From: CAIUMH01 sp963758555
Lineage (GTDB): Bacteria > Actinomycetota > Acidimicrobiia > Acidimicrobiales > RAAP-2
Length of the DNA: 64,000 nucleotides
Direction of reading: 5' to 3'
Assembly: GCA_963758555.1 (NCBI GenBank)
Contig: CAVWVW010000003.1
Coordinates: 682,001 to 746,000, forward strand
Each line of letters opens with the position of its first letter. Positions within the stretch are counted from its first letter, which is position 1. A program made the translations under genes and the position numbers. Of this stretch, positions 1 to 9,935 are shown in pieces. Below the pieces are notes generated by a model. It saw nothing but the letters and a program-made list of their open reading frames with translations, had not been told where the DNA came from and did no database searches.

Positions 1-1
1 T

Positions 2-1725
2 TCGAGATTTACGCAAATTGCCTTACCGCTGGCGACGGTCGCTGGGTTCGTTGCCAATGTCAGGGTAGGTCCGCTTGAGGTGCATCTAGCTTACGAGTAC
101 ACCGCCAATGCAACTGATCGTGAATTCCTTGAGACTTTCTTGCCAGATGAAATTGGGCTAGTCACAGAAGGGCGCGTCATCAACCAAACTCTGCTGGCTG
201 AATCATGCCTTTCACTTTTCGCCCTGGAGCAAGATGCCAAACGCCTTGGCCTAGCGTTCCGTCAGTACGAACTCGCGTCAGGGAATGGCATCTGGGTGGC
301 GAGTGGATTGCGTTGAGTCATCTCTACATGGCCGTCGAAGCGCTCACTAAAGCTGTAATTCGAAAGACCTTGGTCGAAAGAGGCATCTCGGAAGAAGAGC
401 TGGCCCACACATTCGGCCTTGTTACGGATGACCCGGAGCGGCCAAGATGGAAGAAAATTCTCGACGAAGAAGTACGAAGGCATGTCATTTTTCAAAGTGA
501 CAGCGATACTTATAACACTGCAAAGAAGGCAAGCGATGGCCTGGAACATGGTTATCTTGGGCTTGATGAGGTCGCTAGGCACGCTCTGAAATGTACTGAT
601 AGGACATTTCATTATGTTCGTAAGACTCTTGTAGAACTGCTCGATCTATCAGAATCTTCTGCCGAGAAACTTTTGGCCATCAAGCCCAAGGACGTCCAGT
701 CACTCCGAAAGGTCGTGCGAGGCCGATTTTTGGGTTCTGCGGAAGAGATGGCTCATGGGGACGAAATGTACCCCACGCTCGTCTGGACCTCCGGTATCGA
801 TTCGATGGAGCGGGAAGACTCTACCATCAGCTTTGAGGGTCGTGAGAATTTGACCGTTCGGGCTAATTCGGATCTGACGTTTCAACTTGACAGATTTGAA
901 GTCCATGGTCGTCTTGAAGAAGGGCAATTGCCCATCAATATCCAACCTGTGGCCGAGATTCTCAAGCAGACTCCCGAGGCCAAGTCCGCAGACCTATTCC
1001 GAGCGATGGCACCTCTCATTGAAGCCGCAACGGCGGGTGGGGACGGGACGGAAATGCACCTGCCCCGTACACTTGCTTTTTTTCTCTTTGGGCAGGCAGC
1101 CGCCCTCTCGGAGAGTGTGCAAGTTCTGATTGAGAACCGCTTGCCAATAGAAGCACTTCCGGCTCTCAGAGCGCTCGTAATTATCGCTAGTCGATTTGAA
1201 CAAATTGATGATACTGGTGGCCACGGGATTGGGATTGTTATCCGGATGGCGCTGGACGCCTTGGATGATCTCGGATTTAATTCTGAATTAGTCGACCAAC
1301 GGCGTGGCGAGATTTTGGCTGCTGCGGCATTGATAGGTGCGACGATTCCCGACGCTCTTGAAGACCCAACGTTAAGTGCCATATATTCGGAATTAAAATG
1401 GGAGATGCAACTTGCCACCGGTACGTCAGACGGAGCTTTCAGTACTGCAGGGCTACACGTGGTTGAACATAGTCCTGGGCATTTTGGCTTTCATACACGA
1501 CTTGATCCTGGACCATTGACGGAGATGATTGCTTCAGCTTGCGTAATTGCTCAACTGAGAATTTTAAAGAGAGCATCTCGATTGTTTGATTTGGAAATTG
1601 ATGACGGTCTGATCGAACATGTGATTGATCAGGCGATGGTCCTCAATGCGGGCGCAGCGGAGGAACAGGGATTGGGTACTCAATCGACAAATTCAGAAGA
1701 GGAAACCCCCAGAAATGGTGTGTAG
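2..1725 (+). CDS. Hypothetical protein, 5'-partial and frameshifted
   Basis: I do not recognise this protein with certainty. An open frame runs in from the window edge and stops at 316, while a second frame takes over from about 275 and runs to 1725. The two join naturally where a Tyr-Glu-Leu-Ala segment of the first meets a Trp-His-Leu-Gly-Gly-Glu-Trp segment of the second, so one indel near 275-285 is likely. The joined product is about 570 residues. The region after the join (LSHLYMAVEALTK, then a later Glu-His-Gly-Tyr segment) recalls all-alpha HEPN-like proteins, and the C-terminal half looks like a helical DUF5677-type domain. Both resemblances are weak. No transmembrane segment is evident. 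It precedes the polymerase operon, which points towards it from the opposite strand. Confidence 0.5.
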
Positions 1726-1974
1726 CGCTAATGGAAAGGCAAACTGCCGAAGGTGCGGATGCTTGCAGCTCGGCGGGCATCTGCTGCTTCTCTCGAACCC
1801 CCGCTAACCGCTGCCTCTGCCTTACGGGGACTTTGGGCCGCAGTTGCTCACTGGACTGATAGCGAGAGGATCCGGCGAATCTGCTTGGCCTGTGGCCAAG
1901 TCCTACCTGACATCCACCGCGCCAGTGTCCCTCTGTCCACCGCTAGCTGAAGCGCCGCCTCCGTCTTCGTTTTG

Positions 1975-4791
1975 CTATCGAGGATCCGCTCGAAGATGCC
2001 TCCGCCATGCGACGTTATTCAGGTACTGATTGAGATATTCCTCAGGTCGATTCGCGATTCCCGAAATTCGATCCTCGATCTTGTTGGCCTCCTTTCCAAT
2101 CCTGGAAACGACAGGCGATGCCTTGAGCAATCGTCTTTGTAGTAGCCCGACCGTTGAACCACTCACAGATTCACCGCTGGGGGCAAGACACTTAGCTTCA
2201 GGGTGCCGGAGGTATTCGCTGAGCATGTCTCGATAGGTCCGAACCTTGACGACACCCGGGCCGAGGTTGACCATCAAACGGTTCTGTCGTGATCCTGACT
2301 TTCTCTGCGTTCCTCCGGTTGATCCACACCGAGGCCAACCATTTCGACGCGTCGGACTCGTACGCAGCGATTGGCAGAGCCAAGGTTGGTTCGAGGGGGT
2401 CAGGATGCGCCAGGAGAAGAAAGTTTGCGGGCTTCACTTGATCCTCGAAGACCTTTCCAGCGTTGAAGCCTTCAAACCAGCGGAGGACGCCAGGTCCTGA
2501 TGCCGTGATCCTCGTTAGCGCTGGGCGATCGAGCCAGTCCGGAGCTTTGACGTCGAGACCGTATTCAGTCTCCAATAGGTACAGCCACAGTTCTTCGATC
2601 CACCTCGTCGATTTGTCATCTGGGTCACGAGGGTTCAGTAGGTGGCCGAGCCCATGTTCCGAGACCTTGACCAACTTGGGTCGACAAGATTCATCTTTCG
2701 TGAACAGGACGTAGCGCTTGGCCGAGATTGACCAACACAAGAGCTGGTGTCGATTGCCCTCGGCGTCGAAGTTCTCCTTCTCGATCTCCAAGATCGATCC
2801 CTTGACGATGTCGGGGTCATAAGGGTTGAGCAGGCTGAACTTCTGGACGATCTGATCGACGGCAACGAAGGAGAGTGCCGTGACCGTCTCGCCATCAGCA
2901 GCCGGACAAGTGAACTCGCCTCCTGTCTCCGTAGCAACGATTGCCATCGAGTCCGTATCGCAGAATACGTAGGTTCCAGCCGCTTCTTCGACCATGTGTT
3001 CCAGCAGCGCAAGCTTGAGTCGAGCAGCGCCGGTGATCAGAGCTGCAATCGGAGGGAAGCAATACGGGCCGGGATCTTCAGGTGAGTCCGTCTTGGTGGC
3101 GAAGGGTTCATCGTCGCCAACGTAGACATCCACCCCAACGGTCCGATACCTCATCGATCCTCGTGAACTGGGCCAAGATCCCATAGCTGGTGGAGTTGGC
3201 GAGCACTTTCAGAGAATTTCTGTAAACGCTCCCTTTCCACCTCGTCGAGTTGGTCATCTTTTCGAACTTGTGCACGTCGCTCAATGACCGCCTTGAAGAA
3301 ATCCCCTTCCCTGGGATCGATTTCTCCCGAGCCGCGAAGCGATATCGGTACGAGACCTTCTTGCTGCCCAGCGGGACGCAGCTCGACCGCTCTAAGAACG
3401 TTCGGGATGGGGCCTCCAAGTAAGAGGGAAGCGACCAGATCGGGAAGCGAATACCAGAACTGATCTTCAGAAAAGAAGGGGTTGATGCCGATACCAAAAT
3501 TCTGGGCTGCTTCGTCGTACATGGCGCGCACTGGAACGATGTCTCCGTCAGGCTGAATCTGGACCAAGCAGCGAAGCTGCGGCCAGAAATCTTGGTCCCA
3601 GAGCTTGTCGAGCAAGTCTGGCGTCGACAGCAAGTTGCGGACCTGATTCGTGACGTCGGGGGTTTCGACTTGCTCGGCCACGATTAAGTCCCAGATTCCC
3701 ATCAACGCATTCGCTGTCGGGTACATCGAGAGAAAATCTACGTAGACGACAGGCAACGGGACTTTTCGAATACGACACTCCGCTCGGCCTCCGTAGTAAG
3801 CGTTCATCCCAGCCCCCAGGAGTTGTCTCGAAGTCGGGCTGACGTTCGAGGATCGGAGTAACGCACATTCCGCTGAGGTAGGCCTTGCCGATGGTCGCCG
3901 GAGAGAGTGCTCTCGTCGGCAGCAAATCAATCTCGTGGCGACTGAACTCGATGAGGGCTTCGCGGTAGAGCAGAGCTGTCGCTCCCACGTCCTCTCGGCA
4001 GTAGGTGATGTAGTCCTCGGTGATTTCGCCGTGGACGACTGATCGTTTCTTAAAGGGGATCCCAAATGCCTCACACGCACTCTCCAGACTGTGCGAGACG
4101 TCGGTCTCGGCAAAACACAGAGTCTTGAGGTCTAAGAAGAGGCCTCGGTGTTTCAACCTTCGTCTGGTTCAGTGAATTGAATCAGCGCACGTTTTGAGTC
4201 GATGGGTTTGTAGGCGATGCGAGGCCGGTAGTGCTCTCGCTCCCACAGCCTGAGTGAATTGCCTCCGCGTAGAAACCCACGGGCCGAACGAGCTGAGATT
4301 GCTAGCCGACTCAGGTCGAACGGGAGGTTGAACCCGACGATGGTTGCCATATTTCGATATCCGTATTTGTAGATGAACTCCTCGACGAAGTGAGTACGAC
4401 TCATGAGGAGAATTTCGGGAGAGCAACCAGGAGCCACCTGGGCTGAGTGGGATTCGACGTAGCGCTTCAGGATCTCAAAGCCGGTTGGATCTCTGCAGGG
4501 GAGATTGTCTGCGTAGAACAACACCTCAATCGCGCATCGTGAACCGGGTTTGCCTCCAGGACGGTCAACGAAGATTCGGCAGCAGCCGAAATTCAACTGT
4601 TGGCCAACATCAGTTGTGGTTTCGGTATCGAAGACAAGCGAGACCTTCGCCTTCGGGGTAGTACCTCTCTTGGTCAACGATCCCTGAGGCGAGGGCTCGT
4701 AATTCTTCTTCTTCTTCTTCTTCTTCTTGGTCTTGGCTCGAATGGCGTAGGCCCTCGTCGCCACCTTGAGAACATCGGGTTCCGTCGTCAT
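1975..4791 (-). pseudogene. Family B DNA polymerase with 3'-5' exonuclease, broken by about five frameshifts
   Basis: Replicative-type family B DNA polymerase, reconstructed from five overlapping frames; about 930 residues. In order: a basic N-terminus with a run of eight lysines, Exo I (FDTETTTD), Exo II (GFNLPFDLSRL), Exo III (YCREDVGATALLY), motif A (VYVDFLSMYPT), motif B (LKVLANSTSYG), motif C (FCDTDSMAI), then a C-terminal domain ending at 1975. All catalytic acids of exonuclease and polymerase sites are present. Frame changes fall near 4155, 3815 (in a run of five G on the coding strand), 3225, 3170 and 2265. Because the family motifs survive across every break, sequencing indels are more likely than decay. 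The ATG overlaps the stop of the upstream HNH gene (ATGA). Family B polymerases are unusual in actinobacterial chromosomes and usually mark plasmids, phages or self-replicating transposons. Confidence 0.85.
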
Positions 4792-5159
4792 GCGATGTCA
4801 CGCCAGCCAAGATTCCAGTTGTCCAGGGCCGCGACGAATCCTCCAAGCTCGTTTGCCCAACACCGCACGGCTCTTGCAGCATTCGCTATCCAGGCCGAGG
4901 GAAGAAATTCAGCCAGGCGACCCAAGAGGAGAGCAACTCGACTGAGTCGCCGATAGAGACGTTCAGGCACGGTGGCGGAATTGGTTGGATTGTCGATATC
5001 TGCTGCCCGCAGGTCCTGGTGCATGAGGACGTGATGTTCATGGCAAAGCGGGACCGTCAGATCGGGATCCAATTGGTCGTGGTCTGGACCACGACCCGTC
5101 ACGTGGTGACCGTGGTCGGCGGGTTCTGCGCAAGCAAGACATTTGTAGGTGAGATCCAC
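4788..5159 (-). CDS. HNH-type zinc-binding protein
   Basis: A 123-residue protein with an N-terminal HNH-like zinc motif: CLAC near residue 8, HGHHVTGRGPD, then a second pair in PLCHEHHVLMH. This matches small HNH endonucleases, which nick or cut DNA with a beta-beta-alpha metal fold. The remaining 80 residues are helical and unassigned. It starts with GTG, sharing one base with the stop of the upstream gene, and its own stop overlaps the polymerase ATG, so translation is coupled on both sides. HNH nucleases often sit beside polymerases in mobile elements. The fold call is secure enough; nuclease activity is inferred. Confidence 0.7.
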   Translation of the reverse strand: MDLTYKCLACAEPADHGHHVTGRGPDHDQLDPDLTVPLCHEHHVLMHQDLRAADIDNPTNSATVPERLYRRLSRVALLLGRLAEFLPSAWIANAARAVRCWANELGGFVAALDNWNLGWRDIA

Positions 5160-5737
5160 TAGGCCACCGCCTCGTAGATCGACTCGATATCGAGTTGTCC
5201 TCGCCTCGCCATCTCTTCCAGGACGTCGAGGTCGGTCTCATACTCGACGCCACCGACCCTCAAGCCAGCAAAAGCAACCAAGAGAGACTCGTCTCCCGTA
5301 TCGAGGAACCATCGAACCGCTACGTGATAGCGACTGATCTCAGAAGCTTTACGACTGCCTCGAACATCGACCTGGACGATTCGGCCATCTGAGTTCACAT
5401 ACATCGTCCGAAGTAGTCGGTCACCTTTAGTTGCCCGCCATCTGCCGCTGTCCTTCTTGAGACCCTCGCCGACATGCCACGTCATCGCCTCTGGGGTGGT
5501 GCCCTCAAGCCGAGCGGCGGCGTCAATAGTCAATTTCGGGTTCTCTCTCATTGCCGAGAGGGCTCTCAGCGATCTGGCTCTCTCTTCACCCGCCCGCTTC
5601 GGAAGAACGCCGAGCTGAGATCGGTTCTTGATGTTTCGGACGTATCGACGCTCTTCTGCCCGTGTTCTAAATCCTCGTCTCCGGGCTAGCTTGTTGCGCC
5701 TGGCTTCTTCGGCTTTGTAGTTCCGTTTCGTCGCCAT
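5159..5737 (-). CDS. Basic hypothetical protein of the PolB operon
   Basis: About 192 residues from an ATG one base after the ParB-like stop; the frame extends 12 codons further up, but the ATG at 5737 suits operon spacing better. The first 50 residues are very rich in Arg and Lys (KAEEARRNKLARRRGF), which suggests nucleic-acid binding. A short segment around residues 80-95 (LTIDAAARLEGTTPEAM) could be a helix-turn-helix, and an acidic C-terminus follows. I do not recognise the family. Its tight packing between the ParB-like and HNH genes suggests a role in DNA handling by the same element, possibly as an accessory to the polymerase. Confidence 0.55.
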   Translation of the reverse strand: MATKRNYKAEEARRNKLARRRGFRTRAEERRYVRNIKNRSQLGVLPKRAGEERARSLRALSAMRENPKLTIDAAARLEGTTPEAMTWHVGEGLKKDSGRWRATKGDRLLRTMYVNSDGRIVQVDVRGSRKASEISRYHVAVRWFLDTGDESLLVAFAGLRVGGVEYETDLDVLEEMARRGQLDIESIYEAVA

Positions 5738-5738
5738 C

Positions 5739-6449
5739 TCAGTCGCCCGCGCCTTCGAGATACGAGACTGCACTCGCTACCCATTGGGCCATCCGACGAG
5801 CTTCTCGAAGCGAGTAGTCACCGTGGTAAGCGTCGAAGGCGTCGGCAAGATGGCGACCCATGCGGCTGGGCTTGAAGTAGTCGAACAGATCGCGTGACTC
5901 GTCGAGCTGATTCAAGTAGCGGACGAGTCGGTTCGAGATCTCTGCAGCGCTTGGGAGGGACTGGACCTCGTCTTGACCTTCGTCAGCTTCCTCCGACCGG
6001 TCGGACATCTCCTTGGACCATCTGCCGACGGTGTCGTGAGAGATGCCGATGATCCGCCCGATCGCCCGGTGGCTCAGGTCGGGTCGAGTCTCCAAGAGGC
6101 GGCCAACCGCCTTCCGTCGTTCCGCGTACGTAAGAGGGAGGGCGGTCTTCGAAGCCGTCTCGACCGCGTGTCGGTAAGCGCACTCCAGGGTGCTTTCACC
6201 CTCTATTGGCTTGATCAGGTTTACTGCGATGGCGCGGTGTCTGGCTCTCATTGCTGCGTAGAAGCGGTGAACGCCGTCGGAGATGAGGTAACGACCCTCT
6301 TCGAGCTTCACCACGTCGATCGGAGGAAGTTCGTCGCCTTGCTCCAGAATCTCTCGGAACAGAGCGACTCGCTCGCCGCTGGCTTCTTCTCTCGGGTATG
6401 CATCCTGCATCGCTTGAAGTTGCTCGATGGGGATTTCTACTGGTTGCAT
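5739..6449 (-). CDS. ParB/Srx-like nuclease-fold DNA-binding protein
   Basis: A 236-residue protein. Residues about 1-85 match the ParB N-terminal (ParB/Srx) fold: IPIEQLQAM at the start, LPPIDVVKLEEGRYLI, then the box-like DGVHRFYAAMRA. A helix-turn-helix follows (LSHRAIGRIIGISHDTVGRW), then an acidic linker and a C-terminal helical domain. Such proteins include partition proteins and plasmid or phage regulators; no ParA is nearby, so a regulatory or replication role is more likely than partition. The start at 6449 is chosen for a GGAGG six bases upstream; an in-frame upstream start at 6506 lacks this. First gene of a four-gene coupled operon. Confidence 0.75.
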   Translation of the reverse strand: MQPVEIPIEQLQAMQDAYPREEASGERVALFREILEQGDELPPIDVVKLEEGRYLISDGVHRFYAAMRARHRAIAVNLIKPIEGESTLECAYRHAVETASKTALPLTYAERRKAVGRLLETRPDLSHRAIGRIIGISHDTVGRWSKEMSDRSEEADEGQDEVQSLPSAAEISNRLVRYLNQLDESRDLFDYFKPSRMGRHLADAFDAYHGDYSLREARRMAQWVASAVSYLEGAGD

Positions 6450-6562
6450 CGGGTCCTCCGACGGGTTCTCTTTCGGGCGACGATCTGTGCGCCCGAAGAG
6501 ACTCAATCAGGGGGTACTTATCAGCCTTCACCCAGTAACTGGAGGGTCTAGACTCCCTGGTA
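6450..6562. promoter_or_regulatory. Divergent promoter region with imperfect dyad
   Basis: This 113-base gap separates the minus-strand ParB-HNH-PolB operon from the plus-strand MerR-like/Cas1 genes, so it must carry both promoters. An imperfect dyad centred near 6549 (core GTCTAGAC, flanked by GGAG and CTCCC) lies just before the MerR-like ATG. MerR-family proteins usually bind dyads in their own promoters, so this is a candidate operator. No convincing -35/-10 pair could be fixed by eye. Confidence 0.35.
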
Positions 6563-7527
6563 ATGACACAGAATCGTGCAGAGGCCCGCACAGATTTGGA
6601 GTTGTCGGAATTCGTTGGACAACAGGGACTCACGTTGTCGCCCAGACGTGTCCGCTATTACCGATCAATCGGCTTGATCGAAAAGACCGTCCGAACGTTT
6701 CCTGGGTACGCGGTAGGGCTCGAAGGCGACCAATCCGCCCGAGGCCTTTGAGGATGCCGTAGCCATTGCCACGATTAGAGGCGTGAGGAAGATCAGCGAC
6801 GAAGAGCTGACTCTTGGACTCTTCACAAGTGGTCGGCGTGTCGAACTAGAGCGCTTGCGCGAATCGTACGCAGCCTTGTTCGCGGGGTATCGATCGAGAA
6901 ATAAGAAAGGCCAGAAGAGAAGGAGACCAGACGCTCGATGTGGCCGATCGCTTTGCCAAGGGAATTTTGACGTCTCGAACTCAATCCGAAGGACTCCACT
7001 ATCTAGAGACGCACTCTCCGTCTGAGATCGACCTCTACAACGTCGTGATGGTGGTCTGCGGTTTGCTTGTGGGAGCGGATATTGAAGAAGTCAGATCGAT
7101 GGGCGATTCGGAGCACGATGCGGTTCCCGTCTCGATGTCGATCATGGGGTTGACGTCACCCGACTGGGATCCCGAATTACGAGAAGCGCACGAGGATGAG
7201 ATCGCCGAGGAATGGAATCGACATCCGATAGGTCCACTACGAGAGCTAAGCCAGACGGCTCCCTGGGAAGTTTGGGAGATCTCTCGCGACATCGCAGATC
7301 AAATGCTCAATTCGGAAAGCCAACTGAGGTCAGATTTCTTAGCCGAGAATGGTGATCTGCACGTTTTCCCGGATGAACTGGCGTCCAAATTAGTTGCGTC
7401 AGCACCGACGCGTGCATTTGCGATCCTCCTATCTATGTCTCTCCTAAGGGATGCGTATCAACGAGGACTTATTCCTAATTCGGATCTGAGTAAAGAATCA
7501 GAGGACTCACAATCAATTCAAGAATGA
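6563..7527 (+). pseudogene. MerR-like HTH regulator, two frameshifts
   Basis: The N-terminus carries a MerR-type winged helix (LSPRRVRYYRSIGLIEKT) that senses a signal and bends promoter DNA in known family members. The protein then continues in another frame after about 6715 (segments EDAVAIATIRGVRKISDEEL and ELERLRESYAALFAGY) and in a third after about 6905, ending at 7527. The joined product is about 320 residues, longer than a classic MerR (120-150), with a C-terminal region of unknown function that is rich in acidic residues. It lies head to head with the ParB-PolB operon and upstream of cas1, so it is the obvious candidate regulator of both. The assignment rests on the HTH only. Confidence 0.6.
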
Positions 7528-7597
7528 CCTGAAGAATTATGAAGCCCCGCGACCGCTGCCACGGTCCGGGGGCGTGGACCACAGAGAGGAACCCTCT

Positions 7598-9178
7598 ATG
7601 GACGGAAAGCAAAGTAGTGCAACCAGCCCAACGACTATCGCTTCAGGCTCACCGCTTGATCGGATTTTCGCTAGGGACCAGACAACGCGGCCGTCTGCGT
7701 CCTCGATGGCTACGGAATAGCCCTTTCGACTAGCAGCGGTCGCCTTGTTGCCAGGGATGGGGTAGGTAGAAGTTGTCGGACCCGGACGTTTCATCGAGCA
7801 ACGCACGGACTCTCTCGGATTGTGGTCCTGGGATCGTCGGGCTCTCTCTCGCTCGATGCTTTGACGTGGTGCCAGCAGCTCGGAATACCCGTCACAGTCA
7901 TCACGACTGATGGGATGCCGAAACGTCGCGACCTCACTCCAGGGTTTGGACGACGCTCGGCTCCGGAGGATGCAGTCGAGGTCAATCGACCTACCAATTG
8001 GTTTGGATCTGGCGCGGAACTTGACGAGAGCGAAGCTCGAAGCCCAGGCCTTCTTGATCGGTGCACGATTCGGTGATCAGAAGAGTGAAGCTGCGGTCTT
8101 GAAACTGGCAGAGGCGGCGATGGGCGCAACTCGATTTCGATCAACTCCGGCAGATCGAAGGATCTGGAGCTGCTCTCTATTGGCAGTCGTGGACGAATCG
8201 GCCAGAGTGCGAACCACGGTTCAAATCGGGAGACGCGGAAGAACATACCCCCACATTGGACTCGTTTCGAAGGGCGTCGCTCGGTACTTGGATCTGCCAA
8301 CACCAACCGAAAAGCCGAGCGTCCCGTCAACGCGATCCTCAACTATCTCTATGCACTCTTAGAGATTGAGGCCACCCTTGCCTGTCAGATCGTCGGACTC
8401 GATGCTGGATTGGGCCTCCTTCACAGCGACATGAGAGGAAGGGCCTCCCTTGCCCTGGACTTGATGGAACCAGTCCGACCTTTAGTTGATGACTACGTGC
8501 TGGACCTCTTGGAGGCGAGGACCTTCAAGAAGAGCGATTTCACAGAGACCGCTGACGGCAACTGCCGCCTGGTTGCGCCTCTGACGCATGAGCTTGCTGA
8601 AACGCTGCCCAGGTGGTCGAAGGCTGTTGCTCCCTTGGCGGAAGCGATGGCACACAGCCTGGGAGAAGCTTTGGCTGGGAAGTACGTGCCGAGCACTCCG
8701 ATGACGAGGATGAACAGCAAGCAGGCCCAGGTCCTCGTTCGGGCGAGAAAGCAGGCTGCTCGTTCTGCTGCCACGTCGGAGGCTCGGCAACAGAGGCCCA
8801 AGACAACAACCGCGAGCCCATCGTGGTCGTGCCCAAATTGCGGTGGACCCGTGGCTAACCATCGTCACGTCCGATGCGATCAGTGCATCGAGTGAGATCC
8901 TCGACAGACAAAGGAACTGCGAGGACGTCGAGGTTCTGCCATCGCTGCTCGAAAGAAGGCGCTACGGGACTGGGAAGCGGCGAATCCTGGCGTGGCTTAC
9001 GACCGAAGTTTTCCGTCGAGAGATCCTTCCAGGATTGGCGAGTGTGAAGCTCACAGAGATCATGGCTGCAGCTGACATCTCAAAGGCGTTTGCTTCCCAG
9101 GTGCGCAGGGGTATTTACCAGCCGCATGTATCTACGTGGCCAGCATTAAAGGAACTCGCCGATCGGTCTTCCGTTTGA
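7598..9178 (+). pseudogene. cas1: Solo Cas1-family integrase with zinc ribbon and C-terminal HTH, five frameshifts
   Basis: Cas1 is the metal-dependent integrase that inserts DNA into CRISPR arrays, or inserts the element itself in casposons. Joined across five frames it gives about 525 residues against the usual 300-350. Beta domain: AAVCVLDGYGIALS, RTFHRATHGLSRIVVLG, LSLDALTWCQQLGIPVT. Alpha domain: LDLARNLTRAKLEAQA, FDQLRQIEG with the catalytic Glu codon at 8157, PPHWTRFEGRRSVLG, VNAILNYLYALLE, GLDAGLGLLHSD with the His codon at 8422, and LALDLMEPVRP with the Asp codon at 8458. The extension has a C-x2-C...C-x2-C zinc ribbon (about 8828-8886) and an HTH (KLTEIMAAADISKAFASQ). Breaks lie near 7682, 7930, 8130, 8240 and 8890. 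The ATG at 7598 has AGAGAGGA upstream. No cas2, effector genes or array are visible. Confidence 0.88.
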
Positions 9179-9268
9179 TTTGACCGCTTATTAGGGACAC
9201 TCGACATCGAGGCGATGAATTACCATCTCGTGATGCCCAAGAACCCACTTAATAAGAGAACCCCCGCC

Positions 9269-9925
9269 ATGAACGCTGGAAGGTCTTATCGACTGCTTGC
9301 GTTGGGGTGTCTCGGCGGTTTGGGACTTCGACCGTGTGTGGTGGAAGCACCAGTGCTGCAAAGAGTTCGACCACCACGACGACGAAGGCGGTCACTACGA
9401 CACCACTCACTCCGGCACAAGCGCTGTCCGCCAAGCTCACAGGCATTGGAACCACCGTTACGCACATGATTGCCGTCCATGGTCGAGATCAGATTCAGAA
9501 CGGTGCATGTTCGGCCGGACCCTATTGCTTCGGAGCGCCCATCAGCAATGCGGAGGAAGACAAATACCAATTCACTGCTGCCCAAATTTCTGGTGGAATC
9601 GTTGATGGCTACACCCAGGCTTTTGCGACCAACACCTCTCTGGCTACGGCGCAGGAAGAGATCTTGCAGTGGCTCCCGAAAGAACGTGTCGGCGAGTCCA
9701 GTTCAAGTTGTCAACTCTTCAAGCGGCAGTTGCGGGATGTTCAACATCACGAGTCCAACCTTGGCCACGATCTTCGCAAGCGTGCCATCGATCGGTAACT
9801 CAACTGGCGTGCTTGGTGTCGAAGTGGGCTACGTCGATGCCAATCTGAACAACACCTACGATCCGAACAACATTGAGAGCGCTCAGATCGGCATCGGTCC
9901 GGTTGATCCTTCGGCTGGGTGCTGA
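9269..9925 (+). pseudogene. Thr-rich secreted protein or lipoprotein, two frameshifts
   Basis: The N-terminus from the ATG at 9269 is a short hydrophobic signal-like segment (RLLALGCLGGL). A frame change near 9320 leads to STVCGGSTSAAKSS, followed by a Thr-rich linker, which resembles a lipobox Cys and an extracellular stalk. The mature part has paired cysteines (NGACSAGPYCFGAP, later SGSCGMFN). A second frame change lies near 9690. The joined protein is about 218 residues. No family recognised; it resembles other exported cargo-like proteins in this accessory region. Confidence 0.5.
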
Positions 9926-9935
9926 CCTGGATCAT

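Noticed and set aside
4977..4998. GGTGGCGGAATTGGT resembles the 5' end of a tRNA-Leu
   Set aside because: It lies inside the HNH gene coding sequence; no T-loop (GGTTCGA-like) or matching acceptor stem follows at tRNA distance.
7559..7577. CCACG...CGTGG hairpin between the MerR-like gene and cas1
   Set aside because: Only a five-base stem with a nine-base loop and no T-run; not convincing as a terminator or attenuator.
7598..9250. CRISPR array expected beside cas1
   Set aside because: I found no regularly spaced 25-40 base repeats on either strand near the gene or elsewhere in the window.
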